From: CAIRDP01 sp037134895
GTDB taxonomy: Bacteria; Bacteroidota; Bacteroidia; Bacteroidales; FEN-979
Length of the DNA: 64,000 nt
Reading direction: 5' to 3'
NCBI GenBank assembly: GCA_037134895.1
Contig: JBAXLI010000002.1
Span: 120,916 to 184,915 of the forward strand
Each line of letters starts with the position of its first letter. The stretch's first letter is position 1. Below are positions 19,201 to 27,570 of this stretch, in pieces. A program made the translations under genes and the position numbers. The notes under the pieces are model-generated. The model made no database searches. It was not told the origin of the DNA and saw only the letters and a list, made by a program, of their open reading frames with translations.

Positions 19201-19421
19201 AAACCGAATTCATTGGCCAGCCAAAGGTATCCATCGGTCGACTGAGCAATGTTGTATACACTTCCAGGGCTCTTGTCATCCGGGGGCCAGGTCTTAATCT
19301 GGTACGGATTCCCTGATTGCAGATCCGGCTTGATCTGACAGTAGGCAGAGGGTGTTTGAAAATCAGCAACAAACACCAACAATAGCATAGCAAAAAAATG
19401 GCGCACCATGGAAAACAGCAT
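16281..19421 (-). CDS. Two-component propeller sensor histidine kinase (no receiver, no HTH)
   Basis: A 1046-residue inner-membrane kinase. A signal peptide (about 1-29) is followed by some 14 Reg_prop repeats (WIGTDNGLC, WVGTQDGGL, WIGTGQDGLY and similar), which form two periplasmic beta-propellers (about 45-690). A Y_Y_Y domain (about 700-790; RYRLKGFDKDWDTVG), one membrane helix (WWFMILCLIAGLSVISLAI), a coiled coil, HisKA (FSYSVSHDLKGPVRRID) and HATPase_c (FQNLFDNAWKYSG, DNGVGFD, GTGIGLATV) follow. Unlike classical hybrid HTCS proteins it lacks REC and AraC domains, which suits signalling to the hybrid kinase 13 bp downstream. A start at 19409 is also possible, given the short leader from the promoter at 19438-19468. 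Confidence 0.93.
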   Translation of the reverse strand: MLFSMVRHFFAMLLLVFVADFQTPSAYCQIKPDLQSGNPYQIKTWPPDDKSPGSVYNIAQSTDGYLWLANEFGLYRFDGLQFTHMEDQEHGPFKYKDCAALLLTSDSTLLAGFSNGLILAYKNQQWRLLASEEVFMNKNVTAISEDCDHNIWVGLSGSGIIRYNPKTSKIFSIAEGLCDNNINVICQGKNKEVWIGTDNGLCMIGHDEVKRYSQSEIISHLNINGLFFDSSGILWIGCANGQLFYLKDNIISLWNDPGTFRSCIKAITGYGKNTLAIGTEGQGVIILNTQTGKTEGINAKNSKLSNLVLSVFNDREGNLWAGTMASGFAMIRTLPVQIFNSANGLSIDCITSIIQPADGSIYLGNAEGGIDRIKDNVVGNFGLKAGLPKTPVFSLALDSKNNLWAGSMKTLAKFDGKSTLFFGEKQGMNCTYFHALYAAKDGSIWVGTEKGIFILKEDKISTVLTTDQGLPSNKIFCLLEDRQGTMWVGTQDGGLASVKDGKVKAYGKKQGLQDNMILCLHLDSLNNLWIGTGQDGLYHFDQQTGKFNSSIRKKFGATVGYIFEDRMGHIWLASETGFTVVNFGVLQKSMKDANNQLFYQSIDFDKTNGLAGLNMGLFPGACRLSNGQMWFPSSSGVAIINPENSLKSRLDPRPLIEAVYINNIHAKRLESYELEAGTMKLEIQYTAPAYYLPERISFRYRLKGFDKDWDTVGGRRTAYYTNVPPGDYVFEVQVFNSLGELSPGTASIRIHILPFFYQTWWFMILCLIAGLSVISLAINYRIKYLRGKELEALVTARTEEIRKLNEQLEQKVRDRTAQLEAANKELEAFSYSVSHDLKGPVRRIDSITRAYIEDYFSKLDETERDFLKKITDSAGSMNMLIDELLKLSRIVRHDIDKMQVNISDIAIEINQEIKKINPGRKVRLLIQEGLMEYCDPKLLKIVFQNLFDNAWKYSGKEKEAVIEFSRTTKDSRTVYLIRDNGVGFDMAYYDKLFTPFQRLHSEDQFTGTGIGLATVKRIILKHGGRIWAESVPGEGTSIYFTLDSHV

Positions 19422-19437
19422 TAATTCATTTACAAAT

Positions 19438-19468
19438 CAAAGATATAACTATTTGAAGTTTTCTCAAA
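19438..19468 (-). promoter_or_regulatory. Bacteroidota-type promoter of the propeller kinase
   Basis: On the minus strand TTTG (19468-19465), a 19-bp spacer and TATCTTTG (19445-19438) match both elements and the spacing of the primary Bacteroidota promoter exactly. Transcription would begin near 19431, leaving a leader of only about 10 bases to the ATG at 19421 or 22 to the one at 19409. Confidence 0.7.
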
Positions 19469-19473
19469 GAATA

Positions 19474-19503
19474 TTGCTTTTTGTGAAATATTTCATACTT
19501 TAG
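19474..19503 (+). promoter_or_regulatory. Candidate promoter of the small orphan gene
   Basis: TTG (19474-19476), a 19-bp spacer and TACTTTAG (19496-19503). The spacing is ideal, and the -7 box differs from TAnnTTTG at one base. The start codon is 30 bp further on. It is back to back with the kinase promoter. Confidence 0.45.
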
Positions 19504-19533
19504 TGCTTGAATTATTAACCTAAATCTCATGAT

Positions 19534-19866
19534 ATGGCTACCGGAAATTTGAAATTGTACATTTTTGATAAAAATTCAGTTCCTGGAGATCCTCCTTATG
19601 AATTGAAAAACTTTCCTCTTGATGTATTTCGCCCATGCGAGGTAATCCAGGCTTTGTATATAAAAGGCAATAAGCCAGCTGCTTCAGCCGGAGGAACAGT
19701 TATATGGAAAATGGGAAAATGTGTTATTAGCGTGGTCGATGGTACTCCCACTATTGGTCAGCCATTGAATATGCATGAAGTTTTTTCAAGCCCGGGAAAT
19801 GGTATCGGTGATGGCTCTCTTATCTGTGTTTGGGAGGAAACTAAGCCTTTGATTTCAATAAAATAA
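19534..19866 (+). CDS. Small protein of unknown function (110 aa)
   Basis: I do not recognise this protein. It has no signal peptide, membrane segment or cysteine pair; it reads as short beta-strands (KLYIFDKN, GGTVIWKMGKCVISVV, GSLICVWEE) with proline/glycine turns, suggesting a compact all-beta cytosolic domain. GC is about 40% over the 300 bases I counted, lower than the glycan genes beside it. It stands alone on the plus strand between the divergent propeller kinase and the convergent sialate O-acetylesterase and has its own candidate promoter. It is judged real because of the promoter, its position in an otherwise empty gap, and the lack of an overlapping gene. A recently acquired gene is possible. 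Confidence 0.65.
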   Translation: MATGNLKLYIFDKNSVPGDPPYELKNFPLDVFRPCEVIQALYIKGNKPAASAGGTVIWKMGKCVISVVDGTPTIGQPLNMHEVFSSPGNGIGDGSLICVWEETKPLISIK

Positions 19867-19887
19867 ATGCTGCGGGTTGCATTGAAG

Positions 19888-22026
19888 TCACCTGCATTGT
19901 ACTTCATCCACGAAAAGCCAGCATTTCTCTCCCGGAGCAGAATGCCAGGGAGGATTTGTTTTCTGGTTCTTTGCCACTATTTTAATATACCTTACCATAC
20001 CGCTGATACTTGCAGCGGAAAATCTGATGATTTCAGGTTGCTTCGTCAAGGTTGACTTACCGGGAGGCAAGGGTTTGAAATCAGCAGATTTTCTGAAGAC
20101 TCTGCCGTCTGCGCTTGTCAGGATCACCACTTCTACCGGAGGGAAAATATAGGAAGAGGTATTTACCAGAAAACTAACTGAGATATTACTGATATGCTTT
20201 TCTGTGCCAAGGTCGATCGATGCCCTCAGATCGTCTGACTGAAACCCAAGCCATCTTCCGTCATGGAAATCAGTACTGCCCAGAATACCGTCGCAGAGTG
20301 AATATTCATTCCCCTTATATTTATCTGAAGGCTGTTTTTCCAAAACAATCCTGCTCCCCAGTGCTTCATGCATTACGAGGTGAATCCCGGCCGATGTCGC
20401 AGATGCCTCACCTTCTGAAAACGCCCGGGCCCACAGCTTAACAGACATATCAATTTTTAAAGTGTCTGAATATCTGGCGGATGTGATTCCAGGTGTGTTG
20501 CCATCGGTTGTATACCTGATCGCAACACTGTCGTCGGGACAATTCATCCAGACATTCCAGTTTTTCTTTGCCGGATTGAACGAAACACCGACAAAAACCT
20601 CCCGGTAACAGAACTTCAGGGAATCTGTTCTGAAAGAACCTGCCGGTAATCCACTGACATCAAACAGTGACGCGGTATCGGTATTTTTAAAGGCATACCT
20701 GACGTATACCGGTGAAGGCACATCCTTACTGCTCACCATTACAGATTTTCCCATTATCACAGCCTCAGCCGGCCTGAAAACCCCGTCTTTGGAGGCGATC
20801 CTGAACCCGCTCAGATTTTTGCCTTTTGCAGTGAGCAATCCGGCATTTTTAAAATATACCTGGATCCCGTCGCCTTCAGGTTTTGAAAACCAGTATTCGG
20901 GTCCCGAAGATGAAGATAATCCACTGATACCATATGTATTTGTGAGCGCCAGATTTGCGAGCCTCCTGCCGACCTCCTCTTTGTTCCTGGGATGTATGTC
21001 GCTGAGGTTGCCTATGTCGAGGGTCACAGCCATCCCGGTGTTTTCAAGTCTAAGGGTTTTCGCCTGCGCCTCCCTGAGGTAGCCGCTGGCCTCTTCATAA
21101 TCCCTGTAGTCGTAAGGTGCGATCTGTACAAAATAGAAAGGCAGATCGAACTGTTCCCAGTACTTTCTCCATGATGTGATCATACTTTTGAACAGCGATG
21201 CATACAGATCGGCATCGTACCTGTTTGATTCACCCTGGTACCAGATGAATCCCCTGATCGTGTAATGACGGATAGGAAATATCATCCCGTTGAAAAGCAC
21301 CGAGGGAGCAGTGGCATCGGAGCCCGGACTGTTTGGATGCTTCAGGTAGTATATAAGCCTTGGGGTATATCTCAAATATTCATCGGGGGTCCAGGCTTCG
21401 GCCGGGGTTCCGCTCCAGCTCGATACGATTATGCCAACCGGTATATTAAACTTCTTGTAAAGCTCCAGGCCGAAACAGAATGCGGTTGCGCTGGTATATA
21501 AAGCCGAAACAGTATCTGCCTGAAGCCATGCAGCTCCACATGAATCCAGGGGAGTGTTTGAAATTTTTCTTGATACCGTACAAATCCTCATCCGGCTCAG
21601 ATCAGTAGAAGCTATCGTTTGTCTGAGCCTTGTAAAATATTTCCATCCGCCCAGGTTATAAAAGCTGAATTCCATGTTCGACTGCCCGCCGCAAACCCAT
21701 ACTTCACCAATCATTACATCTTTTACCTGCAGCCTGTTCTTTCCAATGAAGCTGATCATATATGGCCCGCCCGGACCCGGAGTGAACACGCTGAGCTTCC
21801 ATTTGCCTCCCGCATCGGCCTGGACCTTATGATTTTTCTCGTCCCAGCTTGTCACAACCGCGACCGTTTCGCCGGGATCAGCCTGCCCCCATAAGTTCAC
21901 CCAGCTGAACTGCTGCAGCACCATATGGTCCGAAATAATTGCAGGAAGCCTCACTTCAGCATCGGAAGAATTGAGGAGAAAAGAAAAAAGTAATGAACAA
22001 AGAAGTGTTTTGATCAAAGTCGGCAT
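19888..22026 (-). CDS. Sialate O-acetylesterase (SASA family) with C-terminal accessory domains
   Basis: A 712-residue exported enzyme. A signal peptide (about 1-23) is followed by a short beta domain and the SGNH-hydrolase core: catalytic Ser in VCGGQSNMEFS, the block WYQGESN, and the Asp/His pair in LSDIHPRNKEEVGRRLA. After about residue 475 come a chitobiase-C-like fragment (YTTDGNTPGITSARYSDT) and a discoidin/F5-8-type C-terminal domain (DLGTEKHISNISVSF), probably for glycan binding. SASA enzymes remove O-acetyl groups from sialic acids or from plant and algal glycans, opening them to glycosidases. It is divergent from the GH29 gene, with 68 bp between them. A minus-strand TATATTTG (22091-22084) is a weak promoter candidate. 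Confidence 0.88.
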   Translation of the reverse strand: MPTLIKTLLCSLLFSFLLNSSDAEVRLPAIISDHMVLQQFSWVNLWGQADPGETVAVVTSWDEKNHKVQADAGGKWKLSVFTPGPGGPYMISFIGKNRLQVKDVMIGEVWVCGGQSNMEFSFYNLGGWKYFTRLRQTIASTDLSRMRICTVSRKISNTPLDSCGAAWLQADTVSALYTSATAFCFGLELYKKFNIPVGIIVSSWSGTPAEAWTPDEYLRYTPRLIYYLKHPNSPGSDATAPSVLFNGMIFPIRHYTIRGFIWYQGESNRYDADLYASLFKSMITSWRKYWEQFDLPFYFVQIAPYDYRDYEEASGYLREAQAKTLRLENTGMAVTLDIGNLSDIHPRNKEEVGRRLANLALTNTYGISGLSSSSGPEYWFSKPEGDGIQVYFKNAGLLTAKGKNLSGFRIASKDGVFRPAEAVIMGKSVMVSSKDVPSPVYVRYAFKNTDTASLFDVSGLPAGSFRTDSLKFCYREVFVGVSFNPAKKNWNVWMNCPDDSVAIRYTTDGNTPGITSARYSDTLKIDMSVKLWARAFSEGEASATSAGIHLVMHEALGSRIVLEKQPSDKYKGNEYSLCDGILGSTDFHDGRWLGFQSDDLRASIDLGTEKHISNISVSFLVNTSSYIFPPVEVVILTSADGRVFRKSADFKPLPPGKSTLTKQPEIIRFSAASISGMVRYIKIVAKNQKTNPPWHSAPGEKCWLFVDEVQCR

Positions 22027-22094
22027 ACGGTCAAACCATCATATTTCATAATTTTATCGCCCGAAAGTATTTATTCAGTAAAGCAAATATACCA

Positions 22095-24143
22095 ATGAAA
22101 CGATCACTCAGCCTGATAGTAATTTTATTATGTATGCTTTCTGGCGGTTTTGCACAGAAAGAAACAGCCGCTCAGCATGAGCAGAACATGCAATGGTGGC
22201 GCGATGCCAGGTTCGGGATGTTCATACACTGGGGACTTTATGCCGTGCCGGCCGGAGCCTGGAATGGGAAAACAGAATACGGGGAATGGATCCGTACATC
22301 GGCCCAGATCCCGCTGGAAACATATAACAACTTCGTTCCGCAGTTCAACCCGGTTGATTTCAACGCCGATGAATGGGTAAAAGCTGCACGCGATGCAGGG
22401 ATGAAATACATAGTCATTACTTCAAAACATCATGACGGGTTCTGCATGTTCAATACAGGCCAGACAGATTTCAGCATCATGAAAACGCCGTTTAAAAAGG
22501 ATCCCATGACCGAACTTGCAGCAGCATGCAAAAAGTACGGACTGAAATTCTGTTTTTATTATTCGATCATGGACTGGCACCATCCTGATTATCTTCCGCG
22601 CAGGGAATGGGAAATAAACCGGCCTGCAGGAAACGCCGATTACGATAAGTACGTGACCTATATGAAAGCCGAACTTAAGGAATTGCTTACCAATTATGGC
22701 GACATCGGCGTTCTCTGGTTCGATGGAGAATGGGAATCGACCTGGAATCAAACCCGTGGACTTGACCTTTATTATTACGTTAAAAGCCTTCAGCCCCAAA
22801 TTCTTATTAATAACAGGGTCGGCGCCGGAAGGTTGGATATGGAAGGAATGACAAAGACCGGGATGTTCGGTGGGGATTTCGGTACACCCGAACAGCAGAT
22901 CCCTCCGACCGGGCTCCCGGGAACCGATTGGGAGACCTGTATGACTATGAATGATCACTGGGGATACAACAGCAGCGACAAGAATTTCAAAAGCACTGAA
23001 GAACTGATACGCATGCTTTCCGATATCGCTTCAAAAGGCGGTAATTACCTTCTGAATATAGGTCCTACGGCATCTGGACAATTTCCTGCAGAGAGCGTCG
23101 GGAGGTTAAAGGAAATCGGGAAATGGATGTCACTTAATTCCGAAGCCATCTATGGGACCCAGGCCAGCCCGTTCAGTTCCACTCCCTGGGGAAAGTGCAC
23201 AATGAAAAAGACGGGTAAAGGTTTCAGGCTTTACCTCCATGTGTTTAACTGGCCTAAAGATCAGAAATTAATTGTTGGCGGATGCCTCAATAAGTTAACT
23301 AAAGCATTTATTTTATCCGACCCCAAGCATCCAGCTTTAAAAGCAGCCCGTGCAGATGATGCGATTGCTCTTGTGCTTCCTTTAAATCCGCCCGACCGGA
23401 TCAATACCGTTATTGTACTTGATTTCAAAGGCGAGCCTGATTTTACCAATCCTCCCGAAATCATTTCCCGTTTTGCAAGCCTGGTTGATTCAGTTGAGGT
23501 TAACATCACGTCATCTCGTTCAAATGTCGTGATCCGTTTCAATGTTGCAGATACTGTTAAGAATGTTATTGCGGATGACTTTATGTATACAGGGCCATTC
23601 TTTGTTTATAAGGGATGTGCGGTTAATTCAAGATGCTTCCGTGACGGAAAAGCCGTAAGTGGTGTAAGCAGCCGCACCTACGTTGTAAAAACCCCTACTG
23701 TAGCAAGAGCCGTGTCAAGCCTGAAGCCAGGACTGGCCTACCGTTATTTTGAAGGAGAGTGGGATAAAATACCAGGCTTTAAAAAACTTCCCCAATGGTC
23801 TTTCGGCGTCGTTGATACGATCACACTGGCTCCTAAAAAGCGGAATGAAAACTTTGCAATGTATTTCTACGGATATATTAAGGTTCCGAAACGCGGGCTT
23901 TACAAGTTTACACTTGCTTCTGATGATGGAAGCAAGCTGATCCTTGACGATATTGTGGAAATCAATAATGACGGACTTCATTCATTGCAGGAGAAAGATG
24001 CGGAAGTTGCAATGAACCAGGGATTTCATCCCATCAGGTTAGAATATCTCCAGCGTACCGGCGGTGCCGAACTGCAGTTGTACATCGAAGGACCAGGAAT
24101 CCCCAGGATGCCGGTACCAAAAGAAATGCTGTTTCATGAATAA
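22095..24143 (+). CDS. GH29 alpha-L-fucosidase with C-terminal PA14 domain
   Basis: A 682-residue exported glycosidase. A signal peptide (about 1-20, ending FAQK) precedes a GH29 catalytic barrel (about 28-345): WWRDARFGMFIHWG, ITSKHHDGFCMF and the nucleophile motif VLWFDGEWE with Asp210. A beta-sandwich follows, then a PA14-like domain (about 550-675; YFYGYIKVPKRGLYKFTLAS, DDGSKLILDD), which usually binds carbohydrate. GH29 enzymes remove alpha-L-fucose with retention of configuration. The final codons overlap the start of the GH38 gene (ATGAATAA), so the two are translationally coupled. Confidence 0.93.
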   Translation: MKRSLSLIVILLCMLSGGFAQKETAAQHEQNMQWWRDARFGMFIHWGLYAVPAGAWNGKTEYGEWIRTSAQIPLETYNNFVPQFNPVDFNADEWVKAARDAGMKYIVITSKHHDGFCMFNTGQTDFSIMKTPFKKDPMTELAAACKKYGLKFCFYYSIMDWHHPDYLPRREWEINRPAGNADYDKYVTYMKAELKELLTNYGDIGVLWFDGEWESTWNQTRGLDLYYYVKSLQPQILINNRVGAGRLDMEGMTKTGMFGGDFGTPEQQIPPTGLPGTDWETCMTMNDHWGYNSSDKNFKSTEELIRMLSDIASKGGNYLLNIGPTASGQFPAESVGRLKEIGKWMSLNSEAIYGTQASPFSSTPWGKCTMKKTGKGFRLYLHVFNWPKDQKLIVGGCLNKLTKAFILSDPKHPALKAARADDAIALVLPLNPPDRINTVIVLDFKGEPDFTNPPEIISRFASLVDSVEVNITSSRSNVVIRFNVADTVKNVIADDFMYTGPFFVYKGCAVNSRCFRDGKAVSGVSSRTYVVKTPTVARAVSSLKPGLAYRYFEGEWDKIPGFKKLPQWSFGVVDTITLAPKKRNENFAMYFYGYIKVPKRGLYKFTLASDDGSKLILDDIVEINNDGLHSLQEKDAEVAMNQGFHPIRLEYLQRTGGAELQLYIEGPGIPRMPVPKEMLFHE

Positions 24144-27100
24144 CCAAACCAGGCTCTCTCTGACTACCTTCTTAATGCTTTTACCGGCAGTTTTCCTGTT
24201 TGCTGGTAATCAGTCAGACTGGCCTTCGGTTTTTCTCAAAGGATGGCAGAAATCCCTGAAGGGAGGAGGCTTCGGGTATCATTCCCCTGACCCTGCCATA
24301 GGCTCCTCCCTGCTGCTTCGGTCTGTTGATTCACTCAGTTACATTGAATGGGAGACCGAACCCATCCCTGCCACTCTTCCGCAGGGAAACGTACAATTTA
24401 TCTGGATGTTCGGAATAGACGCCAATCCTGATATTCATGTATTCAAACTATTCTTCAATGGCAGGTACTGCCTTGAATTTTCAAATCCGCCCTTATCTGA
24501 GAAAAAGACCTGGACGGTTAAAGGGGTTGACGGAATCAGCCTGACTTTCAGGGCCACTATGATCGACAAATACGGTGATCTCATGGGGTATGCTTTCCTG
24601 GAAGTGCCTTCTTCTTGCCTTCTGAAAGGCAAACCCCAGGTTGTGAAGGTGGCAGGGGAATCATCCGGCAGCCAAAGATGGTATATGACCTTCGAGGCAG
24701 GTATCGAAGAGAAAATCAGCCTGGTCCAGCAGGAGGCAGTCATCCGCGGAACAGGAACGAAGCAATTCCTTGGGGTGGCTGTATCCTTCATCCACCTGGG
24801 GGAAGCTGTGAAAGCTGCTATTGAGCAGCCAGGAGGGAAAAAGACCTCATTGATCCTTCAGCCAGGGTATAGTGTTGCAAATCTTTTGTTTTCTGCGGAT
24901 AGCATATCCCCGAAAGAGACGGTTGTAGTTGAAATTGAGGGACAGCCTGCATTAAAAAAAGAAATATCACTTCATCCTGTCAGGCACTGGACTATTTACC
25001 TGGTGCAGCATACCCACACTGACATAGGATATACCCGTCCGCAAACAGAAATCCTTCCTGAGCACCTGAGATACATTGATTATGCCCTGGACTATTGCGA
25101 CCAGACCGACTCCTTTCCTGATGCTGCAAAATTCAGGTGGACCTGCGAGACAAGCTGGGCGGTGAATGAGTACCTGAAATCCAGGCCGGCGGCCCAGGTA
25201 GAAAGACTGAAGCGCAGGGCCATGGAGGGCAGGATAGAGCTTACCGGACTTTATCTCAATTCTTCTGATCTTTCCGACGAGGCTACGATCGCAGCCTCTC
25301 TTCAGCCAGTAAGCTACTTTCGCGAACTGGGTTTCAAGGTAAAAGCCTGCATGCAGGACGATATAAATGGGGTTCCATGGTGCCTGCCTGACTATCTTGC
25401 CGATGCAGGAGTTGAATACCTGAATATGGGGCAGAATACCGACAGGGCTCTGAAACCCTTTGACAGGCCAACGACCTTCTGGTGGGAAAGCCCTTCGGGG
25501 AAGAGGATTATGGTGAACCGGCCCGAACATTATATGTTTGGAAATTCCATGGGAGTAATCACAGGCAGGGAGGCGCTTGAGAAAAATCTTTTTTCTCACC
25601 TGGTTCAGATCAGCCTTAAGGGGTATCCCTTCGATGAATATGCGATACAGTTCAGCGGGTATATGACCGATAATTCTCCGCCCTCGACCAGGGCATGCAA
25701 TGTGGTAAAGGAATGGAATGAAACCTATGCATGGCCCCAGCTGAGACTGGCAACAGTTTCAGAATTTCTTCAGAAAGTGAAAAAGGATCATGCTTCTGAA
25801 CTGCCAGTGATAAAAGGCGCCTGGCCCGACTGGTGGATCGACGGTTTCGGCTCATCAGCACTTACCACTGCATATACCCGCATGGCGCATTCCGATTTCA
25901 TCGCAAATAGCGGGCTGATGACGCTGGCCGCTCTCATGAATGCCAGACTCAGTCCGCATATAGGGATGCTTCATCAGCAGATCTTTGACGACCTGGCATT
26001 TTATGACGAACACACTTTCGGGGCGGCCGAAAGTATTACTGACCCTGAATGTGAGAACAGCGTGGTGCAGCTGGGCGAAAAGCTTTCCTATACCTGGGAG
26101 GCTGTTAAGAAAAACAGGATACTGAGGGAGGAGGTCATGGGGAACATACAATCCAGGCTCCCGACTTATGGCAGGGACGCCTGTGTTGCAGTGATCAATA
26201 CCCTGAACTGGAACCGCAGGGCCAGCGTAAACCTGTATATCGATCAACAGGTATTGCCTGCCGACAGGCAGTTCAGGATATTTGATTCTGAAAACAATGC
26301 AATCCCTGCACAATCCTGGTCCGAACGGCCCGAAGGCAGCTATATCACGCTTTTCACCGGCAGCATACCCCCCATGGGATACAGTTCATACAGGATTTCA
26401 GTATCAGGGGAAGCGAGAAAAAGCCAGGCCCCGAAAAAATTCGAAGGAACTCTTGGAAACAAGTGGTACACTCTCAGGATTGACCCGGCAAGCGGAAGAA
26501 TCCTGAGCCTTTACGACAAGGAGGCTGGTCGCGAACTCTGCGACGCCTCGGCAAAGTACGGATTTGGAGAATTTATCTATGAAACTCTCGGGAAAAACCG
26601 CGAACAGGTTTCCAACCGAAGACTGGATATGTATAAACGTGAAGTATGGGAAAGGATTAAAATCTCCGGCATTACCGAGGGGGAAGTCTGGAGCAGCATT
26701 ACTCTCAGCGGACAGCTCCCGGCTTGCGCCGGCGCCGAAGGAATACAATGCGAGATCCGTCTTTACAATGCCGAAAAGAAAGTCGAATTCAGGTATTCGA
26801 TGAAGAAACTGCCTGTGACTGATCCTGAAGGAGTATATATTTCCTTCCCGTTCAGCATGATGAAAAAGAACAGGGTCAGCTACGAGGTCGCCGGGGCATT
26901 GGTGGAGGCAGGGAAAGACCAGATAAACGGTTCGGCCACTGACTGGCAGGGGATTCAGAATTACATATCCCTTTGTGACGACAGCTGCAATATCGTGTTT
27001 GTCTCACCTGAGATCCCTGTGGTTCAGCTTGGAGATCTCAACATCGGTAAATTCGCGCCAACAGTTACCAAGCCTCAGCCTGTGATATATTCATGGGTGC

Positions 27101-27570
27101 TTAACAATTACTGGACAACCAATTTCCTTGCAAGCCAGTCAGGGGAGCTGAAATGGACCTACCAGATCACTTCAGGCCGTGATTTGCCGAAAGCGGAAGC
27201 CGCGCGTTTTGCCTGGTCTGAACGTATACCTTTACTAGCAAGGGTCCTGCCTGCAAACGGAAAGGAAAACAGTAAGACCTTCAAACAGGGATGGATTGGT
27301 GAGCTCCCTGCAGATATTTTACTTATTAATGCCATTCCTGCCGCTGACCAGAAAGGGGTGATATACCAGCTCAGGGAAACCGCCGGTCGCACATCCGCAG
27401 TCGATCCAAAGGATTTTTATACAACTGCCCAGGCTGGTAAACCTGGTGGTATGAATAATTTAAAGATTTCCCTGGTAAATGTTCTCGGGGAGGAAATGAA
27501 GAAGATCAGCGGGGAATTTTCAATTGCCCCTCTTGAAACAGTATTTATTAAACTGTCGTGGGATGAATAA
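24136..27570 (+). CDS. GH38 family alpha-mannosidase-like exported enzyme
   Basis: A 1144-residue protein. The start is at 24136, inside the stop region of the fucosidase gene; it gives a clean signal peptide (about 1-24, LSLTTFLMLLPAVFLFAG), whereas an upstream in-frame ATG does not. After an N-terminal beta domain the GH38 core begins near residue 300 with VQHTHTDIGYTRPQ, the metal-binding His/Asp motif; MQDDINGVPWCLPDYL holds the likely nucleophile Asp, and HQQIFDDLAFYDEHTFGAAES is a further conserved block. Mannosidase C-terminal beta domains follow (from about 690). Members cleave alpha-mannosides. No T9SS sorting domain is seen, so it is probably periplasmic. Its last codons overlap carA in the same ATGAATAA arrangement. 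Confidence 0.88.
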   Translation: MNNQTRLSLTTFLMLLPAVFLFAGNQSDWPSVFLKGWQKSLKGGGFGYHSPDPAIGSSLLLRSVDSLSYIEWETEPIPATLPQGNVQFIWMFGIDANPDIHVFKLFFNGRYCLEFSNPPLSEKKTWTVKGVDGISLTFRATMIDKYGDLMGYAFLEVPSSCLLKGKPQVVKVAGESSGSQRWYMTFEAGIEEKISLVQQEAVIRGTGTKQFLGVAVSFIHLGEAVKAAIEQPGGKKTSLILQPGYSVANLLFSADSISPKETVVVEIEGQPALKKEISLHPVRHWTIYLVQHTHTDIGYTRPQTEILPEHLRYIDYALDYCDQTDSFPDAAKFRWTCETSWAVNEYLKSRPAAQVERLKRRAMEGRIELTGLYLNSSDLSDEATIAASLQPVSYFRELGFKVKACMQDDINGVPWCLPDYLADAGVEYLNMGQNTDRALKPFDRPTTFWWESPSGKRIMVNRPEHYMFGNSMGVITGREALEKNLFSHLVQISLKGYPFDEYAIQFSGYMTDNSPPSTRACNVVKEWNETYAWPQLRLATVSEFLQKVKKDHASELPVIKGAWPDWWIDGFGSSALTTAYTRMAHSDFIANSGLMTLAALMNARLSPHIGMLHQQIFDDLAFYDEHTFGAAESITDPECENSVVQLGEKLSYTWEAVKKNRILREEVMGNIQSRLPTYGRDACVAVINTLNWNRRASVNLYIDQQVLPADRQFRIFDSENNAIPAQSWSERPEGSYITLFTGSIPPMGYSSYRISVSGEARKSQAPKKFEGTLGNKWYTLRIDPASGRILSLYDKEAGRELCDASAKYGFGEFIYETLGKNREQVSNRRLDMYKREVWERIKISGITEGEVWSSITLSGQLPACAGAEGIQCEIRLYNAEKKVEFRYSMKKLPVTDPEGVYISFPFSMMKKNRVSYEVAGALVEAGKDQINGSATDWQGIQNYISLCDDSCNIVFVSPEIPVVQLGDLNIGKFAPTVTKPQPVIYSWVLNNYWTTNFLASQSGELKWTYQITSGRDLPKAEAARFAWSERIPLLARVLPANGKENSKTFKQGWIGELPADILLINAIPAADQKGVIYQLRETAGRTSAVDPKDFYTTAQAGKPGGMNNLKISLVNVLGEEMKKISGEFSIAPLETVFIKLSWDE

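Noticed and set aside
24967..25599. 210-codon open frame antisense to the GH38 gene
   Set aside because: Lies over the catalytic core of the mannosidase; low-complexity composition.
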